Of a stretch of DNA of 64,000 nt, positions 1 through 7,123 are shown piece after piece. Every line of letters begins with the position of its first letter. The first letter of the stretch is position 1. A program made the position numbers and the translations under genes. The DNA comes from an uncultured Gammaproteobacteria bacterium (lineage in GTDB: Bacteria; Pseudomonadota; Gammaproteobacteria; Arenicellales; JAANXG01): NCBI GenBank assembly GCA_947258975.1, contig CAMYKK010000023.1:1-64000 (forward strand), read 5' to 3'. Under the pieces are notes generated by a model. The model saw nothing but the letters and a program-made list of their open reading frames with translations. It was not told where the DNA came from and searched no databases.

Positions 1-199
1 GGACCTGATGGCCTTGCTACGAGGTAATCCTCTCCGCGATAATCAATTCGCCATCAATCAGATGCCTTTGCTGTGAAAGTTAACGGGACAGCAGTGAAAC
101 TTAATAATTAATGATGGGGATGCATCCGGTATTACGGATTATGGTGCGCAAAAAAGGGCGCACTCCCAATCACGATTAACTGCACACGCGACGATTTGA
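1..199. other. Window start, no gene called
   Basis: I see no gene with a start, ribosome site and plausible protein here. The short open stretches on either strand are about 20 codons and cannot be assigned. The first annotated gene ends at 200 on the reverse strand, so this is its downstream region. Confidence 0.4.
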
Positions 200-637
200 C
201 TACCGTTGCTGCAAGACCATATCAAACTCGATTACGTTTGTGCGCTTGGCACCGATCCACTGCGTCTCGAGAATTTGATAACCGTCGGCGGTGACGATGA
301 AATGGATGTGGGGAGGCGACAGATTGGGCCATTCAGTCTCGAACTCATAATAGCCGTTGGTATCAGCAAATAGATAGGCACGTAGACGATCCACGTATTC
401 TCCGGTTTCACCTGCTTGCCAATGCGCGACCTTGGCATTGGCTATCGCGGTGCAGTCCGGCGCCGCAATAATCCGGCCGCGTATCGTAACACCCTTGCTG
501 ATATGTATCTTCTGCTCGGTGACGGGTTCGTAATGGGTACCGGTCGTTCGGTGTGGTGTCGGGATACAATCCATCGAATGACCGGCGAGGGGAAGTATCA
601 GCAGCGGCATCGAAGTGAGCAAATATTTGCGTGACAC
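200..637 (-). CDS. Short exported intradiol ring-cleavage dioxygenase-like protein
   Basis: Predicted 145-residue exported protein with the core of the intradiol dioxygenase fold (the catechol 1,2- and protocatechuate 3,4-dioxygenase superfamily). All four non-heme Fe(III) ligand positions appear present in order: a Tyr in ETGEY, a Tyr in DTNGYYEF, and two His in PPHIHF. I chose the GTG start at 637 because a perfect AAGGAGG lies four bases upstream and a hydrophobic signal peptide follows at once; the ATG at 766 adds an unlikely N-terminus. The protein is about half the length of classical enzymes. It lacks their N-terminal dimerisation helices and the loop carrying the substrate-binding Arg/Gln region, so catechol cleavage is not assured. 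A transthyretin-like or structural role is the alternative. It stands alone, flanked by a REP-like repeat. Confidence 0.7.
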   Translation of the reverse strand: MSRKYLLTSMPLLILPLAGHSMDCIPTPHRTTGTHYEPVTEQKIHISKGVTIRGRIIAAPDCTAIANAKVAHWQAGETGEYVDRLRAYLFADTNGYYEFETEWPNLSPPHIHFIVTADGYQILETQWIGAKRTNVIEFDMVLQQR

Positions 638-793
638 GGGGCCTCCTTGTTGAGCGCGTGGACATGAGCGCATAGACCGCGCCAGAGTGTTGAAGTTCAC
701 GGCAACAGTATGGAGTTTAAGTAAATTAATTCGGGTCCATTGCTGTCCCAATGACCTATGGTGCAACTAAGTTGATTGAAGTTCGTGACAGGA

Positions 794-853
794 TGTCACT
801 CCCACATTTACAAATGTGTGTGGGAGCGGCCTCAAGCCGCGAAGATCGTGACA
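794..853. repeat. REP/BIME-like palindromic repeat, copy 1
   Basis: A 60-bp element bounded by TGTCAC and GTGACA. It contains TGTGGGAGCGGCCTCAAGCC followed by GCG, which folds as a GC-rich hairpin. The same core, in either orientation, occurs at 5123-5240 and 5374-5423. It resembles the REP elements common in gammaproteobacterial intergenic DNA (inference). It lies between the ends of two reverse-strand genes. Confidence 0.65.
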
Positions 854-867
854 GGATGGAGATGCAG

Positions 868-2664
868 TTACGGCGATGGCGTCTTGGGATAGAGCCGGTC
901 AACCGCGCTAGCAATGCGGAGTGGATCGAACACCGGCAGTGAGCACGCGCGATTGGCGCATGCAAACGCCGCTGCGCGGTCCAACTCCGGATAACGCACG
1001 TCTGGATTGGGCAACGGTCCTTCGCGTTTGTCCCACCACTCGACGCGTTTGTAGCCAGCCGGATAACGGATCGCGGATTTGAACAGGGTTCGCGCGTGGA
1101 TGTCATCCTTGTGACCGACAACGGTAATGTGGATCGGTTGTTGGCGAAGTTCAAGGTCTGCAACCAGCACGCCTGACAGGAACCGCCTTTGATCTGTGAT
1201 TGCGGGAGAGGAGATATAACGCATCCCGTGATTGGCTACGTCCCGATAGTATTGCCGACCGGTATAGTGGTGAGTTAAGTTGACGAATCTCGTCACCTCG
1301 ATATTGCTATCCAGGTGCTTGATAGTGCCGGCGAGAAGATCGTAGCGCCTCCCGGACGGTCTGGTCGTGAAACCACCGCCGCCTTTATCCATAAACGTCT
1401 TACCGATGAAGTCAGCGGCACTTACCGCGCGAGCCAACCACTGCCGGTCGCCGGTAACCGAGTACAGGTCAATGAATGCCTTACCCATTGCCACAGTGTC
1501 GCCCAGGTAAGGCGTGTCACCGATCTGGTGATGACGGAATCCACCGTTGCTAATGCTGTGATGAGTAATGATCCACGTTGCCGCACGTTCGGCGGTGAAA
1601 AGATAACGGTCATCACCGGTAGCTGCGTACATCGCCGCGAATGCAGATATCGCCCAGCCGTTATCGCGCGTATAGATATTCTTGTCGATCCTTGGCATGC
1701 CCAGCTTACGGCGTTCAGTGCGGTTCAATGTATAAAAGGCACGGCCGTTTACCGCGCTGTTCAAATCCGCGTCCTGGCTGGTGTAGAACGTCCCGTCTGG
1801 ACTCATCAGCAACTCTGTCAGGAAACGGGAAATAGTCGTGGCCACGTGCAGATATTTCTGGTCCAGCAACAGTTGGTACGCTAGGGCATAACTGCGTATC
1901 GACTCGGTCTGGATTGACATAATCTTTTCGTAATGGGGAGATTTCCAATCCAATTGATCAGAGTATTGATAAACGCCACCCCACTCAGGATCCAGCAGAT
2001 TGACCGCAGCATCCAGTGTCTCACGCACCATGGTCTCGTGTTTGCGGCTGCCGTTGCGGGCGAAGCGCAGGGCGTACTCGAGACTGTGGGCGTGGATGAA
2101 CTTATGGACGTTTCCCCAGCCACCGTGTATCTCGTCATACAGCCATTCGTATCGATCGATGATGTCGGCCCGTTGCGCATCCGTAAGTCCCGGGTGGTCT
2201 GCCGGCTGCACCTCGATCTCTCGAGTGTCGGCGCCAGCCGTCGCCGGATCCTCCCACACGCCTTTCAACAACCAGAACATGAATTGGGCCTCTATATAAC
2301 CGCGCCGTTTCAAAATTACGGTACCGTTCGCGTCGAAGATGATCGTTGCTGGCCAACCATAGTCCTCAAACCGGTTGGATAGTTCGGGATACGCATCCTT
2401 ATCGGCGCGTACCGGGACATAATGCTCGTGGATTTCGTCGATGACTGCCGGGTCGCTATAGGTCTTTTCCTCCATGACGTGGCACCAGTGACACCATACC
2501 GCTTCCAAGTCCAATAGCACGAGTTTGCTCTCCCGTTTGGCCAGCTCGAACGCCTGTTCGGACCAGGCGAGCCATTGAATCGGTCCGTCGGCGTGCGGCG
2601 ACGCGTGGAGCGGCGCCACTGGCAGATGCAAGACGATGAGAAGAGCTATTGCGGGAACTTTCAT
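868..2664 (-). CDS. DUF255/thioredoxin-like domain protein (YyaL/SPATA20 family), exported
   Basis: 598 residues. An N-terminal signal peptide (about 1-21) is followed by a DUF255 thioredoxin-like domain. Its vicinal motif WCHWCH (about residues 57-62) sits in the family-typical context of VWCHWCHVME and a cis-Pro motif YGWPAT. The C-terminal two thirds resemble the six-hairpin glycosidase-like helical barrel of the YyaL/SPATA20 family. The biochemical role of this family is not established; a thiol-redox or carbohydrate-related function is usual speculation. Most homologues are cytosolic and longer (about 650-750 residues), so the exported, shorter form is a variant. The ATG at 2664 starts a clean signal peptide. 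It is divergent from the beta-propeller gene at 2972. Confidence 0.8.
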   Translation of the reverse strand: MKVPAIALLIVLHLPVAPLHASPHADGPIQWLAWSEQAFELAKRESKLVLLDLEAVWCHWCHVMEEKTYSDPAVIDEIHEHYVPVRADKDAYPELSNRFEDYGWPATIIFDANGTVILKRRGYIEAQFMFWLLKGVWEDPATAGADTREIEVQPADHPGLTDAQRADIIDRYEWLYDEIHGGWGNVHKFIHAHSLEYALRFARNGSRKHETMVRETLDAAVNLLDPEWGGVYQYSDQLDWKSPHYEKIMSIQTESIRSYALAYQLLLDQKYLHVATTISRFLTELLMSPDGTFYTSQDADLNSAVNGRAFYTLNRTERRKLGMPRIDKNIYTRDNGWAISAFAAMYAATGDDRYLFTAERAATWIITHHSISNGGFRHHQIGDTPYLGDTVAMGKAFIDLYSVTGDRQWLARAVSAADFIGKTFMDKGGGGFTTRPSGRRYDLLAGTIKHLDSNIEVTRFVNLTHHYTGRQYYRDVANHGMRYISSPAITDQRRFLSGVLVADLELRQQPIHITVVGHKDDIHARTLFKSAIRYPAGYKRVEWWDKREGPLPNPDVRYPELDRAAAFACANRACSLPVFDPLRIASAVDRLYPKTPSP

Positions 2665-2971
2665 AACCGCTCACTAAAATTAAACAGATAAGCATTGGAC
2701 GGGCATTACGCCAAATGGTTCGCCCGGGGTTCAGATCCGGCCCGGACGATAGTAGCGTGCACACAGGGGGGACCTATGAAAACATCGCGCGCCGTTACTG
2801 ATTGTTGGCATTCCCGGCAACGCTGCTACGTCATGGAATGTCCCCACGTTCAATACAGGAATCCGTTCCGCGGGAACAGACCTGGACGTGTTCATAGTCC
2901 GGCCTTCGGGCGGATAAGCATCCCGGGATTGAGATGTAATGAAAGTGCGACAGTGCCGGTCTGAGTTAAGC
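2665..2971. other. Divergent intergenic region
   Basis: 307 bases between two divergently transcribed exported-protein genes, so promoters for both probably lie here. A hairpin-prone stretch (GTCCGGCCTTCGGGCGGA, about 2899-2916) precedes the propeller gene. I cannot place -35/-10 boxes with confidence, and no RNA gene is recognisable. Confidence 0.35.
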
Positions 2972-3958
2972 ATGACGAACCGATTGGCCACTCGGGTGTT
3001 TGCCTGTTTATCGATATTGCCGCCGTTCGCCTATGGCGGGACGACCTCTTATCCCGAAAATCCGCATGTGACCCGGGACGCGATCTATACCGCCTCGGTC
3101 GGTGTGAGCCGTTACGAACGAACGGATTTGCAACGCACTTGGCATGCGCTGCCGGACTTACAAACCTTCGAGCCGGTTGTCACCGAGGCGGCAGTACTGG
3201 TTGGCAGCACCAATGGCCTTTACTCGCTCGCGCCACTGACCGGCAAGATTCAGTGGCATATTGCCGCCGCCAAACCCGTTTATTCCCCAGCTGTGTCGGA
3301 CGGGGTGGCCTATGTTGGCGCCGCCGACGGTACGGTACGCGCGGTGTATGTGAATACCGGGCGGATTCTGTGGAAGAGGCAGTTTGCCGGCTGGATCTAT
3401 CCGCCGGCCATTGTCGAGGGGGTGGTCGTGTTCGGCGGTGGCGACGGTCAGTTGCACGGCGTGCATGCAGGTTCTGGGATCCTCGCATGGTCGAAGCCCC
3501 TATCGCAGGAGTTGGTGTACCGGCCCGTAGCCGCCCCTGGGGGGCGCGTGATCATCACCACGTTTACCGGAGATGTGATTGCTATTGCCGCGACCGACGG
3601 CAAGACGATATGGAAGGTTACGGATCCCACGCCCGGATTTTCGCCATTGGTTCGCGACGATCATCTGTATATGGGGACCTTCGGTGGTGTTTTACGCGCG
3701 CGTAACGTGACGGACGGGCGCTTGTTATGGACACAGCGTCTCGAAGAAAAGCTTCCTTTCATGCCGCACTACGAAGACGGCGTATTGCTGATCGGCAGCG
3801 ACCAGGGAGGAGTGGCCACATTTTCAGCCGATGTGGGGAACCCTCTATGGCGGCGTGAGCATCGATATGCGCTCACTACCAATCCCGTATTGATCGACCG
3901 CAGGATCGTTGCCGTGTCCGAGAACGGCCAACTCGTCACCTTGCGTCAACCGCAATGA
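2972..3958 (+). CDS. Exported PQQ-like beta-propeller repeat protein
   Basis: About 328 residues with an N-terminal signal peptide (MTNRLATRVF... to about residue 22). It is followed by at least five repeats of the PQQ/BamB-like propeller type, each with an A-x-D/N-G-x-I/L-x-W pattern (GKIQWHI, GRILWKR, GILAWSK, GKTIWKV, GRLLWTQ). Such propellers serve as periplasmic binding or scaffold modules, or as PQQ dehydrogenases. No heme or dehydrogenase calcium/PQQ signature is visible, so this is not called a PQQ enzyme. The ATG at 2972 is preferred over 2939 because the signal peptide starts there. It is followed 43 bases later by a cytochrome P460 gene, so co-transcription is likely. Confidence 0.75.
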   Translation: MTNRLATRVFACLSILPPFAYGGTTSYPENPHVTRDAIYTASVGVSRYERTDLQRTWHALPDLQTFEPVVTEAAVLVGSTNGLYSLAPLTGKIQWHIAAAKPVYSPAVSDGVAYVGAADGTVRAVYVNTGRILWKRQFAGWIYPPAIVEGVVVFGGGDGQLHGVHAGSGILAWSKPLSQELVYRPVAAPGGRVIITTFTGDVIAIAATDGKTIWKVTDPTPGFSPLVRDDHLYMGTFGGVLRARNVTDGRLLWTQRLEEKLPFMPHYEDGVLLIGSDQGGVATFSADVGNPLWRREHRYALTTNPVLIDRRIVAVSENGQLVTLRQPQ

Positions 3959-4001
3959 GGCACGTCATTCAACCACAATAGCAACACAAGAGGACTTATA
4001 A

Positions 4002-4562
4002 ATGAAACAACTTCGTAAATTCATGCTGACATTCGGTGCTTTTGCTGTCGCGTTTATCGCGTCGACGGCAGCCATCGGCGCACCGCCTTTCGGTGATCCG
4101 GCCAGCACCGAATACTCCCAAAAGCTGTGGCGGTCCCTGGTCGCGGCAAATCTGGCCGGCCCCAAGGCGATCATGTCCAAGGCCTACAAGGGACAACATC
4201 CACATGGTGCGGTGCTGGATACGATCGAGGGCAAAGTGACCGTTGGTGGTCACACCGGAGCTGTCATCGTCAAGCGCAACTACGGCGGCAAGGACGTCAC
4301 TATCGCCAAGGTCGCTGACAATCCCGCGAAGTATTTGGGCGCGGTAACCGTTATGTACAAGCGAGAGGCCGGCTACGATGCGGACAATCGGGATTGGTTT
4401 TGGGCCAAGTACAAGCCGGACGGCAGCCTGCACACCAATCCCAAGGGCATGAAGCTCGCGGGGCGGGTCGCGAAGGGTAAGCCCAAAGGTTGTATTGCCT
4501 GCCACCAGGCCGCACCAGGGGGTGACATGGTGTATAACCACGACCGATTCGCGGGACGCTGA
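4002..4562 (+). CDS. Cytochrome P460 family protein
   Basis: 186 residues with a signal peptide (about 1-27), then a cytochrome P460-type fold ending in a c-type heme motif CIACH (Cys164, Cys167, His168). Family members bind a c-type heme, some with a Lys-heme cross-link, and oxidise hydroxylamine. Many paralogues are of unknown function. The body (YSQKLWRSLV, VIVKRNY, the Asp/Trp-rich WFWAKYKPDG) fits the family. A purine-rich AAGAGGA precedes the ATG. It is probably co-transcribed with the propeller gene and is followed by a strong terminator. A second, divergent paralogue sits at 6308. Confidence 0.8.
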   Translation: MKQLRKFMLTFGAFAVAFIASTAAIGAPPFGDPASTEYSQKLWRSLVAANLAGPKAIMSKAYKGQHPHGAVLDTIEGKVTVGGHTGAVIVKRNYGGKDVTIAKVADNPAKYLGAVTVMYKREAGYDADNRDWFWAKYKPDGSLHTNPKGMKLAGRVAKGKPKGCIACHQAAPGGDMVYNHDRFAGR

Positions 4563-4651
4563 ACGCGTCGCCGTGACACGCAGAGCAGGGCACGGGTGAC
4601 TCGTTGCGTTGGCTGGAGGTCCTGTATCCAATCATAGATAATCTGCTGCTA

Positions 4652-4688
4652 AAAAAGGGGTCAGACGCACCGGTTCTGACCCCTTTTT
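4652..4688 (+). terminator. Rho-independent terminator, GGGGTCAGA type
   Basis: A perfect 14-bp inverted repeat (AAAAAGGGGTCAGA and its complement) around a 9-base loop, ending in a T5 run, 89 bases after the P460 gene. Because the A tract pairs with the T tract it can work on either strand. The same AGGGGTCAGA/TCTGACCCC core recurs in hairpins near 26621 and 40011. Confidence 0.85.
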
Positions 4689-4757
4689 ATATTGTCATGG
4701 CTGCCAAAACGCCTACGAACGTACCACAAACCGTGTTGACATTTGACGGCTGAGAAA

Positions 4758-5106
4758 ATGAACACAACGCGACAACTCGTATTGGCAAGCATCCTCTTGG
4801 CTGGCTACAGCTCTGCCGGTGCGAAAGCAGCCGACAGTGATGCCGTGAAGGGTAAGGAACATTTTGCTTTTTGTGAGCAGCGCCACGAAGACAGCGGGCA
4901 GGGGATGCTGGAGTCGGGCGCGCCGCGACTAGCGGGACAACACGCACTGGTATGTAGTCCGTCAATTAGAAAACTTCCGAGCTGGAATTCGTGGCTCCCA
5001 TGAACAGGACACATTAGGACAGTCCATTCGCTCGATGGCGTTCGCGCTGCTGCCCGACGAGACCGCAATTCATGATGTCGTCGCCTACATCAAAACCCTG
5101 AAATAG
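4758..5106 (+). pseudogene. Degenerate class I cytochrome c (c4/c553-like), frameshifted
   Basis: The ATG at 4758 opens a signal peptide and the start of a small cytochrome c, reading ARLAGQH-like sequence to about 4948. The original frame then runs into unrelated sequence and stops at 5003. In the next frame the expected continuation resumes as WYVVRQLENFRAGIRG... and ends FALLPDE...VVAYIKTLK, stop at 5106. The family's ordinary order is recovered by one frameshift near 4948-4952. The heme-binding CxxCH is also broken: it reads CEQRH from residue 39, with Arg in place of the second Cys. Two independent lesions argue for a true pseudogene rather than a sequencing error. Confidence 0.8.
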
Positions 5107-5122
5107 ACATGGCATCAGAAGA

Positions 5123-5240
5123 TGTGGGAGTGACATCCTCCCCTGATGTTCCCCTGCTGTTCCCCTGCTGTGCGGGGACAAGGCGGGGACAAGGCAGGGA
5201 TAAGTGTCACGATCATCGCGGCTTAAAGCCGCTCCCACAG
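5123..5240. repeat. REP/BIME-like composite repeat, copy 2
   Basis: Bounded by TGTGGGAGTGACAT on the left and GCGGCTTAAAGCCGCTCCCA on the right, i.e. the same core as copy 1 with an internal expansion. Inside are two tandem TTCCCCTGCTG units, then GGGGACAAGGC units in near-inverted form, which could form a long cruciform. Confidence 0.65.
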
Positions 5241-5269
5241 ATACAAGGAGCCGGGTTTTTGACGAAGAA

Positions 5270-5337
5270 AGATTCTTCGGCTCACCGCCTCAGGATGATA
5301 ATAACCACAGTGTCATCCTGAGCGCAGCGAAGGATCT
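5270..5337. repeat. Inverted pair of TCATCCTGAGCG-type repeats
   Basis: The left arm AGATTCTTCGG...CAGGATGA (5270-5298) and the right arm TGTCATCCTGAGCGCAGCGA plus AGGATCT (5311-5337) are imperfect inverted copies separated by 12 bases. Related single copies are at 7032-7086 and 59441-59475. This short repeat type is widespread in environmental proteobacterial genomes; its origin is unclear. Confidence 0.55.
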
Positions 5338-5373
5338 TGGTGTGCTCGGGCGTGGCTGGGATTCCTATGCAAC

Positions 5374-5423
5374 TGTGGGAGTGACATTTTGTCACGATTA
5401 TTGCAGTTCGAAGCTGCTCCCAT
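5374..5423. repeat. REP/BIME-like repeat, copy 3 (degenerate)
   Basis: TGTGGGAGTGACATTTTGTC, then a diverged hairpin GCAGTTCGAAGCTGCTCCCA. It matches copies 1 and 2 with substitutions on both hairpin arms. Confidence 0.55.
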
Positions 5424-5495
5424 CGATATTGGACCCGGTTTTTCCACCGAGTCTTTGACTCCGATCTCTTTCTTTGCTGCCACAGACGAGCTGTC

Positions 5496-6011
5496 CTAAG
5501 CCCGACCGGCCTCCACCAAGCATAATCCAGCATGGCGCAGCCTGCGGCTGAGCTCTCTGGCAATGTTCATCTGAATCAACGCAAACTGTTCCAGATCTTT
5601 TTCGTAAATAGCAAACAACACCTTATTCGTGATCTCGATGGCGGCCGTGTCTTCCAATGCTTGAACTGTGGCGCTGCGTGGAAACAAATCGGTCAAGGCC
5701 ATCTCGCCGAAGCAGTCACCGCGCTTAAGTACGTCCAACTTGTATTTGTGGCCGTGCCATTGTTTGAAGACACTTACCGTGCCTTTTGTGAGCACATATA
5801 ATGACGAACCTTTGTCTCGCTCCCGGAAATAGAACCTCTCCTTCTTGACCGAGACAAACGCGACCCTTGCTAAAAGAAAACGCAAGATGTTCGTGCTTAT
5901 GCCGCCAAATATGGGCATATCCTGAAGGGAGACAGGGTTGATCCCTGAACACATATTTGTTTCAATTAATACTCGATGGTCAAGTTGTTTGCTTAACATT
6001 ACACCCGGCAT
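5496..6011 (-). CDS. Stand-alone cyclic-nucleotide-binding domain protein
   Basis: 171 residues. A single CAP/CRP-type cNMP-binding beta-roll (about residues 35-150) carries the phosphate-binding-cassette-like segment GDCFGEMAL followed by PRSATVQA, in which Gly-Glu and Arg contact the cyclic phosphate in known members. There is no C-terminal helix-turn-helix, so it is not a CRP/FNR transcription factor by itself; it may act by protein interaction. The start is uncertain: the ATG at 6011 has no clear ribosome site, and a downstream Met (MCSGINP, about residue 21) is possible. An adenylate-cyclase-like gene occurs far away at 57582. It is convergent with the dead cytochrome region. Confidence 0.8.
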   Translation of the reverse strand: MPGVMLSKQLDHRVLIETNMCSGINPVSLQDMPIFGGISTNILRFLLARVAFVSVKKERFYFRERDKGSSLYVLTKGTVSVFKQWHGHKYKLDVLKRGDCFGEMALTDLFPRSATVQALEDTAAIEITNKVLFAIYEKDLEQFALIQMNIARELSRRLRHAGLCLVEAGRA

Positions 6012-6307
6012 ATCGGGTTAGGGCATTGGTGCGGCTGAATGCACTGTAACGTGATGCCATGCTTCATGACGTGCCTTCGTCAAAGTAATCCGTCATTACC
6101 CTTATTTTCCTGTACGAAGAAACATCACGGTTTGCTGTATTTAAATAGACCATTGCTGCGGACATATTCTTGCTGCGAGCTTTGGAGCCATTCGGTTCAA
6201 TCGACACGGACTAGATTTTCGTGTAATGGATTTGGAGTGTGCCTGGTCTATTTACAGTGTATATGGACGTGTAGCCCTTCCCGAAAGACCCTTTTGGGGG
6301 AGTTGCG

Positions 6308-7015
6308 ATGACAAAGAGAGGAAGTATGTGGCAACCGCGTTGGATGTCAGTGTTATCTATCCTGAAAGCAGTGGCACTCGGCGGTTGCGCGGGAGCGAAC
6401 ACCGTTACGCCAGAGACTCCTAAAGCCCCTAATCCTGATCATTTGCAAGTGGAACTAAGCCCGATCTCCGGCGATGTCGATAGGCCTCGTCGTCATTTTC
6501 GCATACGAAATCCGGTTAAGCTGAGCCCGCGGGAAGCGCAAGGTATCTACGAGATCGTCAAGAATGCACTGGAAGTGGGTTACCAACGCGCCGGTCACCC
6601 GGTTGCGCAGGCATATTTGACGTGGCGGCGCTATAACACGGCACCTTATTCGTCGGTGACCCACGGTAATCATTACCTGAACAACTATGCCAACGACACG
6701 GCATCGGCGTATCGTCACTTCGAGGATGCAGGCACAATGCCAGTAGGCTCGGTGATCGCCAAGGACAGCTTTTCAGTTACCCAATCCAAAGCGATTGTAC
6801 TTGGTCCTCTGTTCATCATGGAAAAGATGCCAAGTGGTTTTAACTATGTGTCCGGAGACTGGAAGTACACCCTGATACAACCGGATGGCACGGTTTTCGG
6901 TGAAACACAAGGCGCGAACGCCGAGCGCGTGGAGTATTGTATCGCTTGCCATCTGGCTGCCGGCCAGAAAGATCATCTGTATTTCATCCCCGAAGACTAT
7001 CGAGTCACTCGCTAG
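6308..7015 (+). CDS. Cytochrome P460 family lipoprotein
   Basis: 235 residues. The N-terminus carries a lipobox-like LGGC (about residues 24-27), suggesting a lipid-anchored periplasmic protein. The body is a P460-type domain ending in CIACH (Cys211, Cys214, His215), then KDHLYF. It is diverged from the paralogue at 4002 and about 50 residues longer, with an extra N-terminal segment. GGGGGAG five bases before the ATG at 6308 supports this start. Substrate unknown: hydroxylamine or nitric oxide chemistry is known for some family members only. Confidence 0.78.
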   Translation: MTKRGSMWQPRWMSVLSILKAVALGGCAGANTVTPETPKAPNPDHLQVELSPISGDVDRPRRHFRIRNPVKLSPREAQGIYEIVKNALEVGYQRAGHPVAQAYLTWRRYNTAPYSSVTHGNHYLNNYANDTASAYRHFEDAGTMPVGSVIAKDSFSVTQSKAIVLGPLFIMEKMPSGFNYVSGDWKYTLIQPDGTVFGETQGANAERVEYCIACHLAAGQKDHLYFIPEDYRVTR

Positions 7016-7031
7016 CTTGCCGATTGAAGCT

Positions 7032-7086
7032 AAGGATCTCAAAAGCCAATGACGAGATTAAGATGCCAAGCTGTGCTCGGAATGAC
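7032..7086. repeat. TCATTCCGAGC-type repeat
   Basis: AAGGATCT at the left and GCTCGGAATGACA at the right, the complement of the TGTCATyC-GAGC...AGATCCTT repeat type also seen at 5270-5337 and 59441-59475. It lies between convergent genes. Confidence 0.45.
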
Positions 7087-7123
7087 AAAGAAGGGGATTA
7101 GCAGGCCTCGGTGCGATATGCGG

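Larger units (their letters stand above)
5107..5495. other. Repeat-rich intergenic region
   Basis: 389 bases with no credible gene. It holds two REP-like elements, a TCATCCTGAGCG-type inverted pair and a short tandem of TTCCCCTGCTG followed by its near-complement GGGGACAAGGC. The density of palindromes suggests a repeat-insertion hotspot between the dead cytochrome gene and the convergent cNMP-binding gene. Confidence 0.7.

Noticed and set aside
6371-6391. Sigma-54-like TGGCAC...TTGC
   Set aside because: Spacing is 7 bases instead of 5 and it lies inside the P460 coding region.
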